Assembly (NCBI RefSeq): GCF_004000865.1
Contig: NZ_BIMB01000019.1
Location: forward strand, 1 to 64,000
Source of the DNA: Paenibacillus elgii NBRC 100335
GTDB taxonomy: Bacteria > Bacillota > Bacilli > Paenibacillales > NBRC-103111
DNA length: 64,000 nt
Direction of reading: 5' to 3'
Shown here: positions 18,375 to 27,044 of the stretch, in pieces
Numbering within the stretch: position 1 is the stretch's first letter
How the letters are laid out: each line of letters begins with the position of its first letter
Translations under genes and position numbers: made by a program
The notes under the pieces: model-generated
Seen by the model: the letters and a program-made list of their open reading frames with translations, nothing else
Database searches by the model: none
Told to the model about the DNA's origin: nothing

Positions 18375-19673
18375 TTACTTGACAAAATTCCGTTTATATT
18401 CCTCGTCGTAACTGGCCGCAACGTTATCGAGGGACTTCTTCACGTCAGCGCCCATCATGATGTCCGTTAAGGCTTCGGCGAATTTTTGCGTGAGTACCGG
18501 ATAAGCCGGCGTTACGGGTCTAGCGTGCGATACCGTGGTCACCTGATCCTTGATCACCCGCATCGGCAGGTCGTTGTACTCCGGCAGGCTGTCGTAGGCG
18601 CTCTTGCGGCTGGCCGGCATGCTGATGGCTTTGGCGAGCTGCGTCGAGCTGTCTTTATTCGTCAGCCACTTGAGTGCCTCCGCCGCTTCCTTCGGATGCT
18701 TGCTGTCCGCTGAGATGCCGATCGCCCAGCTGCCGGAAGGTGCGGTCTGAACGCCTCCGGCCTTCTTCGGAAAATACGTGATACCCCACTCCAGGTCGGG
18801 ATAGTCCTTGAAGCCCGGAATGTTCCAAGGTCCGCCCAGCTTGGTCGCGGCCTTCCCTTCCTCGAATTCCGTCGGCTTCGGATCGATGTTGAACAGCTTT
18901 TCCTTCGCCAGCTTCTGCAGGAAGCTTGCCGCCTCGATGCCCTTGTCGCTATTGACCATGCCCTTCGCTGAGGTGCCTTCCTTATTCACGATGTCCGTCC
19001 CGTTCGAAATCCAGAACTGCTCGAACGCGTAGGTCATCCATTCCCCTTTGTCATTGATCATGTTCGTTCCAAACACGCCGTTCTGGGCCGTCTTCTTCAT
19101 GACCTCGTACCACTGATCCCATGTCCAGGCGTCTTCCATCTTGGTCGGAGGCTCGATACCGTACTGCTTCATGATCTTCTTGTTGTAAAATAACACGACG
19201 GAGGACTCTGCCAACCCCGCTGCGTAAAATTTCCCGTTGTAAGTCCCCTGCTGAAGGATGGAAGGAACGAAGTCGGACAGCTCCTCCTTGGTGTAGTATT
19301 CATCCAGCGGCCTAACGATGCTGGAAGCGGCATAGTTGGCCACGTTCGGCCCGTCCATCGCGACGAGGTCCGGCAGGGTGTGCGAGGCTACGGCCGCATT
19401 GATTTTATCCTCGTAGGCAAAAGAATTGCCCCGCGTGATAGCCTCCATCTTCAGCTTGATTTTCCCTTCGTGAGCCTTGTTGAATTCTTCGATCCGCTTG
19501 ACATAAAAGTTATCCTCCGGGCCGCTCGCCTGGGGACGCCAGAACGTAATTTCCGCTTCCCCGCCGGATGCTCCGCTGGTATCCCCGGAACCGGCTTGAT
19601 CGGTCTGTCCTCCCGGCGAACATCCGGCAAGGAGCGATACAGCTAATACGGCCGAAACCCATCTCTTTTTCAT
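18375..19673 (-). CDS. Extracellular sugar-binding lipoprotein (family 1)
   Basis: 432 residues from the ATG at 19673 (AGGAGGGT upstream); the frame extends further upstream, but a lipoprotein signal starts here: MKKRWVSAVLAVSLLAGCSPGG with lipobox LLAGC. After a Gly/Ser-rich linker comes the binding domain, EITFWRPQASGPEDNFY onward. It should capture fructo-oligosaccharides outside the cell for the two permeases. A cre-like site lies about 40 nt upstream of the start. Confidence 0.92.
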   Translation of the reverse strand: MKKRWVSAVLAVSLLAGCSPGGQTDQAGSGDTSGASGGEAEITFWRPQASGPEDNFYVKRIEEFNKAHEGKIKLKMEAITRGNSFAYEDKINAAVASHTLPDLVAMDGPNVANYAASSIVRPLDEYYTKEELSDFVPSILQQGTYNGKFYAAGLAESSVVLFYNKKIMKQYGIEPPTKMEDAWTWDQWYEVMKKTAQNGVFGTNMINDKGEWMTYAFEQFWISNGTDIVNKEGTSAKGMVNSDKGIEAASFLQKLAKEKLFNIDPKPTEFEEGKAATKLGGPWNIPGFKDYPDLEWGITYFPKKAGGVQTAPSGSWAIGISADSKHPKEAAEALKWLTNKDSSTQLAKAISMPASRKSAYDSLPEYNDLPMRVIKDQVTTVSHARPVTPAYPVLTQKFAEALTDIMMGADVKKSLDNVAASYDEEYKRNFVK

Positions 19674-19711
19674 AGACACCCTCCTGAAATTGATAGTTGG
19701 ATAATATATTT

Positions 19712-19725
19712 TGTTTACGCTTTCA
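19712..19725. promoter_or_regulatory. cre-like CcpA site upstream of the binding-protein gene
   Basis: On the minus strand TGAAAGCGTAAACA differs by one position from the cre consensus TGWAANCGNTNWCA. It lies next to a TATATT that could be a -10 box, so CcpA would repress transporter and GH32 genes when preferred sugars are present. Binding is inferred. Confidence 0.65.
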
Positions 19726-19786
19726 GGATACTCGGATTGAAAAAGGAATCCTACTCTAATTATCGTGAAAAAGTGGACTTTTATAT

Positions 19787-19800
19787 TGAAAACACTTTCA
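19787..19800. promoter_or_regulatory. Second cre-like site overlapping the kinase stop codon
   Basis: TGAAAACACTTTCA is a near-perfect palindrome with one base different from the ideal TGAAAACGCTTTCA. Its last three bases are the stop codon of the sensor kinase gene. With the site at 19712 it brackets the intergenic gap, 75 bp apart. Confidence 0.55.
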
Positions 19801-21618
19801 TGAGAGGGGGCAGCCGGATGGAACCGGCAGTATGATGGTGATCTTCGTGCCTGCGTTCTTCTGCGACTCAATCCGTACGCCGTAAGGCTCTCCGTACAGC
19901 AGCTTGATTCGTTTGTTCACATTCTCGATGCCAATGGATCGTATGCCCCCGTCCGTCTCCAGCACGCGCCGGATCGTCTCCGGCTCCATGCCCTTCCCGT
20001 TATCTTCGATCGTGAAGATCCTTCGGCCCTCCTCCATCCGCCCGGATACCTTGATGGCTCCCCCCGCTTCCATCTCGTCCAGCCCGTGAATGAGCGCATT
20101 CTCAATGAAGGGCTGCAGAAAAAATTTGGGCACGGTATACTGGTATAAGGCCGGGTCCAGATCGTATTCCACCTGGAATTTCCCCTCGAATCTCCGGTCC
20201 ATGATGTAGGCGTAATTTTTTAAATATTTCACATCCTCCGTGAAATCGACTTCCCCCGGATTCTTAGCCGTATATTCCAGCATTTCGGACAACTCCACTA
20301 GCATGTTGCTGATCAGCGTTTGGTTGTTTTCGATAGCCAGGTAGTTAATGATGTTCAGCGTATTGTACAGAAAATGTGGGTTGAACTGGAAATTCAGTGC
20401 CTTGAGTTCCGCTTCCATCTCTTTCACATGCGTCTCGTAGTTGTCGACGATCAACGACTGGATTTTATCGTTCATCTGGTTGAATTTATGGATAATGACG
20501 CTGAATTCGCCCGTTCCCACAGCTTCGATCTTGGCGCTGAAATTCCCTTCGCCGGACTGCTTGATGCCCCAGAGCAGCCTTTTGAACGGCAGGGTGATGC
20601 GGCCCGAAATGATCGACGCCAACACAACCGCCGCTAACAGGATCGCTATGGTGGAGTAAATCGTATAATTCAGCATGTTCGGCACGGTCACCAGCAGCTC
20701 GTCATAGGGGATGAACACGGCGGACAGCCAGCCCGTCACGTCGATCGTATCGTAGCAGACCACCATTTTCTTGCCGCCGATCGTGATATATTCCGTGCCG
20801 CTGTGCTTCTTCAAGGCGTAATCAATCCAGTCGCTGCCGACGGAGGGAGGCACGTTCCGGGGCCTCGAAGCAGATACGATTTGCCCTTCCGGCGTAAACA
20901 CCTCGTAGTAGGAGCCTTTCACCCATAAGCTTTTGGCAAAAGCCTTGCGGATCATCGATTCCTGGAAATTGACGATTAGCACGGGACGTTCGGCGTCTTC
21001 CTCCATTTGATGCAGCAGGTTGCTTTGAATCTCAGACAAATTGAGCAGCCGTGTGGCCGTAAACACATATTGGTCGCCGGCCACCGGAGCTGGCGAAGAG
21101 GCATAAAACTTTTCCAGCAAATTGTAAGTCGGTACCCACTTCGTATTCTCAGTCGAGCTCAGCCCGATGCTGTAAATGTCCGAGTTTGAATACTCCGTCT
21201 TGGGAATCCAAAAATTCGGGTTGCCCCCGAACGTATATTTCTTCGTAACCAAATTCACGGAGTACAGGTCCTCGGAGGAAGGAAAATATTTCTGAATAAT
21301 CCGGGCGATCCTCCGGTCATTCTCGTAATTGAAGTACCGCTTCTGCAGGTCGGAGGTATTGAAAAAGTCGTACAAATCCTCGTCCAAGTGCATATTGATC
21401 GCATTCTGCTCCACACTCGCGAATTTGGCGTTCAGCGACTGATTGCTCATCTTGACCAGACCGAGCAGCGTTTCGCTGGCATTGTTCAGGATCACCTCGG
21501 AGCTTTTGTAGTAATAGCCGATGCCGAGAAGGGTCAAGACCAGAATGATCAAGGCGATAAAAGAAGCAGTCAGACGCGTCCTTAAAGTGAAATGAAGCAA
21601 GCTCGATTTGATCCTCAT
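19798..21618 (-). CDS. YesM-type sensor histidine kinase
   Basis: 606 residues. One membrane helix near the N-terminus (LTASFIALIILVLTLLGIGYYY), an extracytoplasmic sensor domain of about 250 residues, a second helix (about 310-330), a HAMP linker, then the His_kinase motif ALNFQFNPHFLYNTLNIINYLA with the phosphorylated His. A HATPase domain has ENALIHG and EDNGKGME. The ribosome site is weak. It is first in the fructan operon and should pair with the AraC-type regulator at the far end. Confidence 0.92.
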   Translation of the reverse strand: MRIKSSLLHFTLRTRLTASFIALIILVLTLLGIGYYYKSSEVILNNASETLLGLVKMSNQSLNAKFASVEQNAINMHLDEDLYDFFNTSDLQKRYFNYENDRRIARIIQKYFPSSEDLYSVNLVTKKYTFGGNPNFWIPKTEYSNSDIYSIGLSSTENTKWVPTYNLLEKFYASSPAPVAGDQYVFTATRLLNLSEIQSNLLHQMEEDAERPVLIVNFQESMIRKAFAKSLWVKGSYYEVFTPEGQIVSASRPRNVPPSVGSDWIDYALKKHSGTEYITIGGKKMVVCYDTIDVTGWLSAVFIPYDELLVTVPNMLNYTIYSTIAILLAAVVLASIISGRITLPFKRLLWGIKQSGEGNFSAKIEAVGTGEFSVIIHKFNQMNDKIQSLIVDNYETHVKEMEAELKALNFQFNPHFLYNTLNIINYLAIENNQTLISNMLVELSEMLEYTAKNPGEVDFTEDVKYLKNYAYIMDRRFEGKFQVEYDLDPALYQYTVPKFFLQPFIENALIHGLDEMEAGGAIKVSGRMEEGRRIFTIEDNGKGMEPETIRRVLETDGGIRSIGIENVNKRIKLLYGEPYGVRIESQKNAGTKITIILPVPSGCPLS

Positions 21619-22246
21619 GATGGTCCCGCACCCCGGCTTTGTGAATAGTTTGTGTTCAAATCTTAGTTCATGCCGGCGGAATTGTCTACGGATATACCAT
21701 TTTTGTTCTATATCCGATTGTTATAAATTAAATGAGATTTTCTTTAGTTTAAAAAGCTATTGCTAAATGAATCTCTCCAAGACGGTCATTCCTTTTAATT
21801 AGAAGCATACCACTATTATTATTTCAGTTATTTGCTGCTGAAGGATGCGGTTCCTGTTTTCACCGCGATTATGAACGGCAACGTTAAGCGTGCCCCCGCT
21901 ATTCAGAAGCTGCTGCTTCCGCTCGAACCGGAAGGCGACAATGTGTAAAGGCATGCATATTCGGCGAAAGTGAAAAAGAAGCTGTCGGCGGCAGCTTCTC
22001 CGTACTATGATTTTATTGATTCCATCCTTCGTCTCTAAAATACGGCAGATAAGCGCAATATTCTTCACAAAATTAAATTTAATGTGGTTAATTTTTTCGT
22101 TAATGTCATTAAACAACCGCAATCTGCTTGCCGGATACACAGGAGTGCGCTCGTCCGTTTTGATTTTGCGGCATTGTCACGCCAAGCCCCTTATAGTATC
22201 ATAAATTTTATTGAATTCCGGTCTGCTAAAGGAGCTGCTAATCTGT
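21619..22246. other. AT-rich intergenic region with a possible gene remnant
   Basis: No complete gene was recognised. On the plus strand, around 21830-21948, a short open stretch reads LLLKDAVPVFTAIMNGNVKR and ends LLLPLEPEGDNV before a TAA. It looks like the tail of a former protein, but the family is unknown. The rest is AT rich and may hold the promoters of the divergent kinase and DUF2533 genes. Confidence 0.35.
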
Positions 22247-22507
22247 ATGAATGTCCATGAAGCTATCACGAACCATACCCGTAAACAAAACGCGCACCTG
22301 GAACGTTTTCTTGAACTGGAAAACGAACGGGAGGCTGCGATTGAAGAAGCGATTGCCTTATGCATCGCCGGCGAGCCGTTCAGCGTCGATGCCATTAACG
22401 CGGCGACGGACCGCATCAACCGGCACGCCCGGAACGGCATTTCCCCAACAAGAGTCCATGTCACCCCTGACATGGTACGCGAAGCCGCCCGTAAAAAGTT
22501 GAAGTAG
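22247..22507 (+). CDS. DUF2533 family protein (YpbS-like)
   Basis: 86 residues from the ATG at 22247: MNVHEAITNHTRKQNAHLERFLELENEREAAIEEAI. The start and spacing resemble small B. subtilis YpbS-type proteins. It should be helical and cytoplasmic; function is unknown. AAAGGAG lies 12 nt upstream, a little far. A terminator follows. Confidence 0.75.
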   Translation: MNVHEAITNHTRKQNAHLERFLELENEREAAIEEAIALCIAGEPFSVDAINAATDRINRHARNGISPTRVHVTPDMVREAARKKLK

Positions 22508-22525
22508 CAATAACAAATCGCCTGC

Positions 22526-22576
22526 AAAGCCCGGATGATCCTTTCGATAAGTCGATAGGTATTCGGGCTTTTTTTG
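22526..22576 (+). terminator. Terminator after the DUF2533 gene
   Basis: AAAGCCCG (22526-22533) pairs with CGGGCTTT across a loop of about 30 nt, followed by a run of T residues up to 22575. Confidence 0.8.
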
Positions 22577-22594
22577 ACCAGTTTTTTCCGTGTG

Positions 22595-22624
22595 TTGACA
22601 CGAAACCTTTTGGTTTCATATAAT
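22595..22624 (+). promoter_or_regulatory. Consensus promoter with a palindromic operator in its spacer
   Basis: TTGACA (22595-22600) and TATAAT (22619-22624) are perfect sigma-A boxes, 18 nt apart. The spacer is almost filled by GAAACC-TTTT-GGTTTC (22602-22617). A dimer bound there would block RNA polymerase. The operon ends with an ArsR-family gene, so autorepression is the likely logic. Confidence 0.8.
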
Positions 22625-22673
22625 ACGGATGATCGCTTCAAGGACATGCTATACCAAGGAAAGGGATGAGCTC

Positions 22674-23051
22674 GTGGAAGCGTTGTTGAAAAAACTGCGG
22701 TACAAAGAAGGAGCGGCTTTAGTCTTAAATGCTCCGGAAGGGTACCAGCTCGGTATCGAAAGCGGCACAGAGCCGGACAAGACCTACGATTTCATTCAGC
22801 TGTTCGTTCATAATGCGCAAGAAACGGACGACTGGGTACCGAAAGTCATCCCGCTCTTGAACGAAGATGCGGTATTCTGGATCACCTACCCGAAGCAAAG
22901 CTCGAAGGTGAAAACGGATATTAACCGCGACAGCTTGGCCGCAATGGTGCAGGCAAAAACAGCCTATCGTCCGGTCAGCAACGTAGCCGTCGACGACAAA
23001 TGGTCTGCGTTGCGTTTTCGTCACCAGGATAAAGTAAAGACCTCGAAGTAA
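22674..23051 (+). CDS. DUF3052-like small protein
   Basis: 125 residues from the GTG at 22674 (an AAGGAAAGGGATGA stretch lies upstream). It starts VEALLKKLRYKEGAALVLNAPEGYQLG and resembles DUF3052-type proteins often encoded near SRPBCC and ArsR genes. DDWVPKVIPLLNEDAVFWITYPKQSSK forms the middle. No catalytic residues are obvious. It is first in a three-gene operon. Confidence 0.65.
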   Translation: MEALLKKLRYKEGAALVLNAPEGYQLGIESGTEPDKTYDFIQLFVHNAQETDDWVPKVIPLLNEDAVFWITYPKQSSKVKTDINRDSLAAMVQAKTAYRPVSNVAVDDKWSALRFRHQDKVKTSK

Positions 23052-23086
23052 CCTAATACCCATTCACATTGGAGGAATAAAATCAT

Positions 23087-23512
23087 ATGGAAAACAATTC
23101 GCAAAATACGCTGCCGGAAATTCGCAGAACCGCCCTACTCAAAGCGCCGATTCAAAAAGTATGGGACGCCGTTGCCACGTCTGAAGGCATTGCCGCGTGG
23201 TTTATGCCCAACGATTTTCAGCCTGTTCTCGGTTATGAATTCCAATTGAACGCCGGCCCGTTCGGCATGTCTCCCTGCAAAGTAACGGAGCTTGATCCGC
23301 CGAACCGCCTTTCGTTCCGTTGGGGCAAAGATTGGACAATTATGTTCGAGCTGACGGAGAAGGACGGACAGACGGAATTTACGCTCATTCACTCCGGCTG
23401 GGACGCCGACAAGGTTACCGAATTCGGGCAGCCGCATCAAGTCGTTCGCGACACAATGGACAAAGGCTGGGTCGGCATTGTGCAAAAGCTCGTTACCTTC
23501 GTCGAGGGCTGA
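23087..23512 (+). CDS. SRPBCC (AHSA1-like) domain protein
   Basis: 141 residues. The hydrophobic-cavity fold starts IRRTALLKAPIQKVWDAVATSEGIAAWFMPNDF and ends with a long C-terminal helix (DTMDKGWVGIVQKLVTFVEG), as in AHSA1/START-like proteins that bind small hydrophobic ligands. A ribosome site (GGAGG) precedes the ATG. The ArsR gene follows after 1 bp, so the pair is translationally linked; a ligand shared by both is a plausible idea. Confidence 0.88.
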   Translation: MENNSQNTLPEIRRTALLKAPIQKVWDAVATSEGIAAWFMPNDFQPVLGYEFQLNAGPFGMSPCKVTELDPPNRLSFRWGKDWTIMFELTEKDGQTEFTLIHSGWDADKVTEFGQPHQVVRDTMDKGWVGIVQKLVTFVEG

Positions 23513-23513
23513 T

Positions 23514-23894
23514 ATGTCCGCCCCTTCACGCAAGACCGACGTATTTCAAGCGATTGCCGATCCGACGCGCCGTCAATTGTTAAGTATGCTGGGAGAACGG
23601 GAAATGCCCGTTACCGTGATCAGCGGCCATTTTCCGATGAGCCGGACGGCCGTTTCCAAGCATCTGCGCATTTTGGCCGATGCCGGATTGGTCAAAGAAC
23701 GAAAAATCGGCCGCGAAACGCGGTACCGGCTGGAGCCCGAGCCGCTGCTTGAATTGAAGCGGTGGCTTGCCTACTACGAGCGATACTGGGACAACAAGCT
23801 GCTGGCGCTGCAGCGTTTTGTCGAAGGCGACGAAACGGACGGCACGATAACCCTCGTTGCTCCGGAAGAAAACAGCACCCGCACGACAGAATAA
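23514..23894 (+). CDS. ArsR-family transcriptional repressor
   Basis: 126 residues. The winged helix reads VFQAIADPTRRQLLSMLGER, then VTVISGHFPMSRTAVSKHLRILADAGLVKERKIGRETRYRLE. No CxC metal-binding motif is present, so it belongs to the non-metal SdpR-like group commonly fused or linked to SRPBCC genes. It probably binds the palindrome at 22602-22617 and controls its own operon. A terminator follows. Confidence 0.9.
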   Translation: MSAPSRKTDVFQAIADPTRRQLLSMLGEREMPVTVISGHFPMSRTAVSKHLRILADAGLVKERKIGRETRYRLEPEPLLELKRWLAYYERYWDNKLLALQRFVEGDETDGTITLVAPEENSTRTTE

Positions 23895-23904
23895 ACTTTC
23901 ACGA

Positions 23905-23940
23905 GAAAGAGAGGGGCTCCGCAGCCTCTCTCTTTCTTTT
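23905..23940 (+). terminator. Terminator after the ArsR gene
   Basis: GAGAAAGAGAGG pairs with CCTCTCTCTTTC around a short loop and runs into T residues at the 3' end. Confidence 0.85.
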
Positions 23941-24094
23941 GCGCCATGCCGTCACCATACATTCCCCTTCTAATGTCCCGAATGCGATACAAATCTCGGA
24001 AAATTTGGATTTACCGAAAACCTGCCAAGGAAGCGCCGGAAGCCTGTGCTAAAATGTGGGAAGTGTTTTTTATTCCGAATCCATGGAGGCGTGC

Positions 24095-24973
24095 ATGACG
24101 AACCATTCCGTTACCTTAAGCATAGACGGCGTATCATTTCAATTAAAAGAACCTCATCCCTTCGATTGGCTGCAAAAGCTCGGCCGGGTATTTTGCGTCT
24201 TCGATCAGCAGGATTCGGGAAACCTGTCCTTCGGCATCGAACGGCAGGGCCGCAAGAAGTTCGTGAAGTACGCAGGAGCGCCGACCGTGGCCTACACCGG
24301 AACCCCTCAAGAAGCGATTACCCGATTAAAGCAGGCTCTCCCGCTTTATGAAGCCTTGAATCATCCCCATCTCATCATGTTGGAAGAGCATTTTGGAGTA
24401 CAGAATGGGTATGCGGCCGTATTCGACTGGTTTGACGGCGAATGTCTGCATTCGCATTGGTCCTTTCCCCCGCCGCAAAAATACACGCATCCGGATTCTC
24501 CGTTTTTCCGCTTCCGTCAGCTGTCTGTCGAAGAACGGCTCCGTTCGCTGGATTGTATCTTTTCGTTCCATGTACATGTGGAAGCGAGCGGTTATGTCGC
24601 TGTCGATTTTTACGACGGCAGCATCCTGTACGATTTCAAAAATAATCTGACGAAAATTTGCGATATCGATTTTTACCAGAAAAAGCCTTTTATCAATACG
24701 ATGGGCCGGCTGTGGGGCTCCTCCCGCTTCATGTCACCCGAAGAATTCGAGCTCGGCGCGGACATTGACGCACGAACCAATGTTTTTAACATGGGGGCCA
24801 TCGCTTTCGCCCTGCTGGGAGGCGAACGAGACCGCTCCTACTCGAAGTGGGAAACGGGTGAGAAGCTGTACAAAACGGCTCTGCAAGCGGTTCAACCGGA
24901 ACGGCATGAGCGCTACGCTTTGGTTGCCGAGTTTTATGCTGCTTGGAATGCTGCCGCAACCTTCAACCTTTGA
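24095..24973 (+). CDS. Atypical protein-kinase-like protein
   Basis: 292 residues from the ATG at 24095 (GGAGG upstream). A reduced eukaryotic-type kinase fold: Lys58 in KKFVKYAG would be the ATP-binding lysine; the catalytic loop is VAVDFYDGSILYDF with Asp171, lacking the usual HRD; CDIDFY (Asp190 or Asp192) replaces DFG; MSPEE (213-217) matches the APE motif, followed by DARTNVFNMGAIAFALLGG. The Gly-rich loop is poor. It could phosphorylate a small molecule or a protein; relatives in Paenibacillus-type genomes are annotated only as kinases. It stands alone. Confidence 0.75.
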   Translation: MTNHSVTLSIDGVSFQLKEPHPFDWLQKLGRVFCVFDQQDSGNLSFGIERQGRKKFVKYAGAPTVAYTGTPQEAITRLKQALPLYEALNHPHLIMLEEHFGVQNGYAAVFDWFDGECLHSHWSFPPPQKYTHPDSPFFRFRQLSVEERLRSLDCIFSFHVHVEASGYVAVDFYDGSILYDFKNNLTKICDIDFYQKKPFINTMGRLWGSSRFMSPEEFELGADIDARTNVFNMGAIAFALLGGERDRSYSKWETGEKLYKTALQAVQPERHERYALVAEFYAAWNAAATFNL

Positions 24974-25051
24974 CCTCGGGATGTCCGGGGTATAGGCGAA
25001 AACTATTAAGGAAACCCTATCCGTGTTCAAGCAACCGGAGGTGATTTTCCA

Positions 25052-25258
25052 ATGACCCAACTGACACTGGCTCCTCATGAAATGATGGAGATTCACGAAA
25101 TGCTTAATTTTAAAACGATCTGTTTGGCCAAATCGAAAATGGTGCAAGGGCTTGTGTTTGACCAAGAGCTGAAAGCCTTGATGCAAAAGGACGTCGAGCA
25201 ATCCATCAAAGCGCTCCAGGATTTGCAGCGCCTTTATCCGGTAACCCCAATTCAATAA
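25052..25258 (+). CDS. Small CotF-like spore coat protein (YraG/YraD type)
   Basis: 68 residues. LAPHEMMEIHEMLNFKTICLAKSKMVQGLV and QKDVEQSIKALQDLQRL match the short helical partner proteins of the CotF group. GGAGG precedes the ATG. A sister gene at 26830 shares HEMLNFKTICLAKS versus HEIAAFKTICMTKS. Likely a spore coat component made in the mother cell; inferred from the family. Confidence 0.75.
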   Translation: MTQLTLAPHEMMEIHEMLNFKTICLAKSKMVQGLVFDQELKALMQKDVEQSIKALQDLQRLYPVTPIQ

Positions 25259-25276
25259 ACGGCGGTGAACGATACG

Positions 25277-25639
25277 ATGAACCAAGACTACATGGACCCG
25301 ATCAATTCCGAAGGCATGCCGAATTTGGCTGACTCGGCGTTCGCGCTCGATTTCTTACTGGCGGCCAAGACCGGCGTTCGCAACTGCGCGATCGCCTTGT
25401 CCGAAACGGCAACGGCCGAAGTAAGAGTGCTGCTGCGCCGTCTCTTGTTCGAAGCTCTGGATTTGCATGAAGAAATTTCGCAGCTGATGATCCGCAAAAA
25501 ATGGCTGCACCCCAATCGGCTGAACGAACAATTCAAGCTGGATCTGACATCGGCGAAAACAACGATGCAAATCGCGGAAATGCAGCTCTTCCCGAAGGAT
25601 ACTTCCCGCTTAGGCTTGTTTGCGACCCCAGACAAATAA
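25277..25639 (+). CDS. CotF-family spore coat protein
   Basis: 120 residues. The ATG at 25277 was preferred over the GTG at 25265, which lies within the likely ribosome site (GGCGGTGA). ALDFLLAAKTGVRNCAIALSETATAEVRVLLRRLL and DLHEEISQLMIRKKW form the ferritin-like helical CotF core. It overlaps in design with the protein at 27045. Role in the spore coat is inferred from the family. Confidence 0.8.
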   Translation: MNQDYMDPINSEGMPNLADSAFALDFLLAAKTGVRNCAIALSETATAEVRVLLRRLLFEALDLHEEISQLMIRKKWLHPNRLNEQFKLDLTSAKTTMQIAEMQLFPKDTSRLGLFATPDK

Positions 25640-25658
25640 TCTTTGAAGGAGCTACGCC

Positions 25659-26795
25659 ATGAAAGCTGTTACGTATCAAGGCATCAAGAACGTGCAGGTA
25701 AGGCAGGTGCAAGACCCGAAGCTCCACAAAGCGGACGACATCATCGTCAAGCTGACCACCACGGCCATCTGCGGATCGGATCTGCACCTCATTCACGGCA
25801 TGATCCCTAACCTCCCTACGGATTATATTATCGGTCACGAACCGATGGGCATTGTGGAAGAGGTCGGTCCCGAAGTCACCAAAGTAAAAAAAGGTGACCG
25901 GGTCGTCGTCCCATTTAATGTAAGTTGTGGCGAATGCTACTATTGTAAAAATCAATTGGAAAGCCAATGCGATAATTCGAATCCGAACGGGGACATGGGC
26001 GGTTTTTTCGGCTACTCCGAAACGACCGGCGGCTATCCCGGAGGGCAAGCCGAATATATGCGGGTCCCTTACGCCAACTTCGTCCCCTTCCGTCTTCCGG
26101 AAAACTGCGAGGTCGAAGACGAGAAGCTGTGTCTGATCGCCGATGCTATGCCGACGGCCTTTTGGAGCGTAGACAATGCCGGGGTAAAGAACGGCGATAC
26201 AGTCATTGTGCTCGGCTGCGGTCCGGTCGGGCTGCTGGCGCAAAAGTTCGCCTGGCTCAAAGGGGCGAAACGCGTCATCGCCGTCGATTACGTGGATTAC
26301 CGGCTGGAGCATGCGAAGCGGCACAATAAAGTGGAAACCGTGAATTTCGAGCAGGAAGAAAATATCGGCAGCCATTTAAAGGAAATCACCCACGGCGGAG
26401 CCGACGTCGTCATCGATTGCGTAGGGATGGACGGAAAGATGACCCCGCTGGAGTTTCTTGCGTCGGGCCTCAAGCTTCAGGGCGGTGCGCTGGGAGCCGT
26501 CGTCATTGCTTCCCAAGCCGTTCGCAAAGGCGGAATGATTCAAATTACAGGCGTTTACGGAGCCCGCTATAACGCCTTCCCATTGGGGGATATTTTCCAG
26601 CGGAACGTGAACATCCGTACGGGACAAGCGCCGGTAATCCATTACATGCCGCATATGTACAATTTAATCGCAGAGGGCAGGGTCGATCCCGGGGATATCA
26701 TCACGCATGTGCTGCCGCTGGATCAGGCGAAGCACGGCTACGAGGTATTCGATACCAAAACGGACGGCTGCATCAAAGTCGTTCTGAAGCCCTGA
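25659..26795 (+). CDS. adhB: Zinc-dependent alcohol dehydrogenase, AdhB type
   Basis: 378 residues. Catalytic zinc ligands are Cys in TAICGSDLH and His-Glu in GHEPMG. The structural zinc loop is SCGECYYCKNQLESQC. The NAD-binding motif is VLGCGPVGLLAQ. The length and motifs match the formaldehyde-dehydrogenase-like AdhB of B. subtilis, whose gene also sits between yraE/yraD and yraF/yraG coat genes. Expression during sporulation is likely. A 19-bp gap separates it from the coat gene upstream. Confidence 0.88.
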   Translation: MKAVTYQGIKNVQVRQVQDPKLHKADDIIVKLTTTAICGSDLHLIHGMIPNLPTDYIIGHEPMGIVEEVGPEVTKVKKGDRVVVPFNVSCGECYYCKNQLESQCDNSNPNGDMGGFFGYSETTGGYPGGQAEYMRVPYANFVPFRLPENCEVEDEKLCLIADAMPTAFWSVDNAGVKNGDTVIVLGCGPVGLLAQKFAWLKGAKRVIAVDYVDYRLEHAKRHNKVETVNFEQEENIGSHLKEITHGGADVVIDCVGMDGKMTPLEFLASGLKLQGGALGAVVIASQAVRKGGMIQITGVYGARYNAFPLGDIFQRNVNIRTGQAPVIHYMPHMYNLIAEGRVDPGDIITHVLPLDQAKHGYEVFDTKTDGCIKVVLKP

Positions 26796-26829
26796 ACTAT
26801 ACCGAGCTGAACGTGGAGGGTAACCCATC

Positions 26830-27030
26830 ATGAAAAAAACGTATGGCCTGCACGAAACATTGGACCTGCACGAAATCGCGGCCTTCAAAACGATTTGCAT
26901 GACCAAATCGGCAACGATGCGTGGCCTTGTATCGGATGAGGACCTGAGGCAGCTTTTGGAGCAGGACGTTCAGCTGTCGACCCGGCAGCTGCAAGAGCTG
27001 GATGCTTTGCTGGCCAATGTCAACGTGTAG
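26830..27030 (+). CDS. Small CotF-like spore coat protein, second copy
   Basis: 66 residues: LDLHEIAAFKTICMTKSATMRGLVSDEDLRQLLEQDVQLSTRQLQELDALL. It is a clear paralogue of the protein at 25052. GGAGG precedes the ATG. It starts the second pair of coat genes after adhB. Confidence 0.75.
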   Translation: MKKTYGLHETLDLHEIAAFKTICMTKSATMRGLVSDEDLRQLLEQDVQLSTRQLQELDALLANVNV

Positions 27031-27044
27031 AAAAGGAGCGACGC

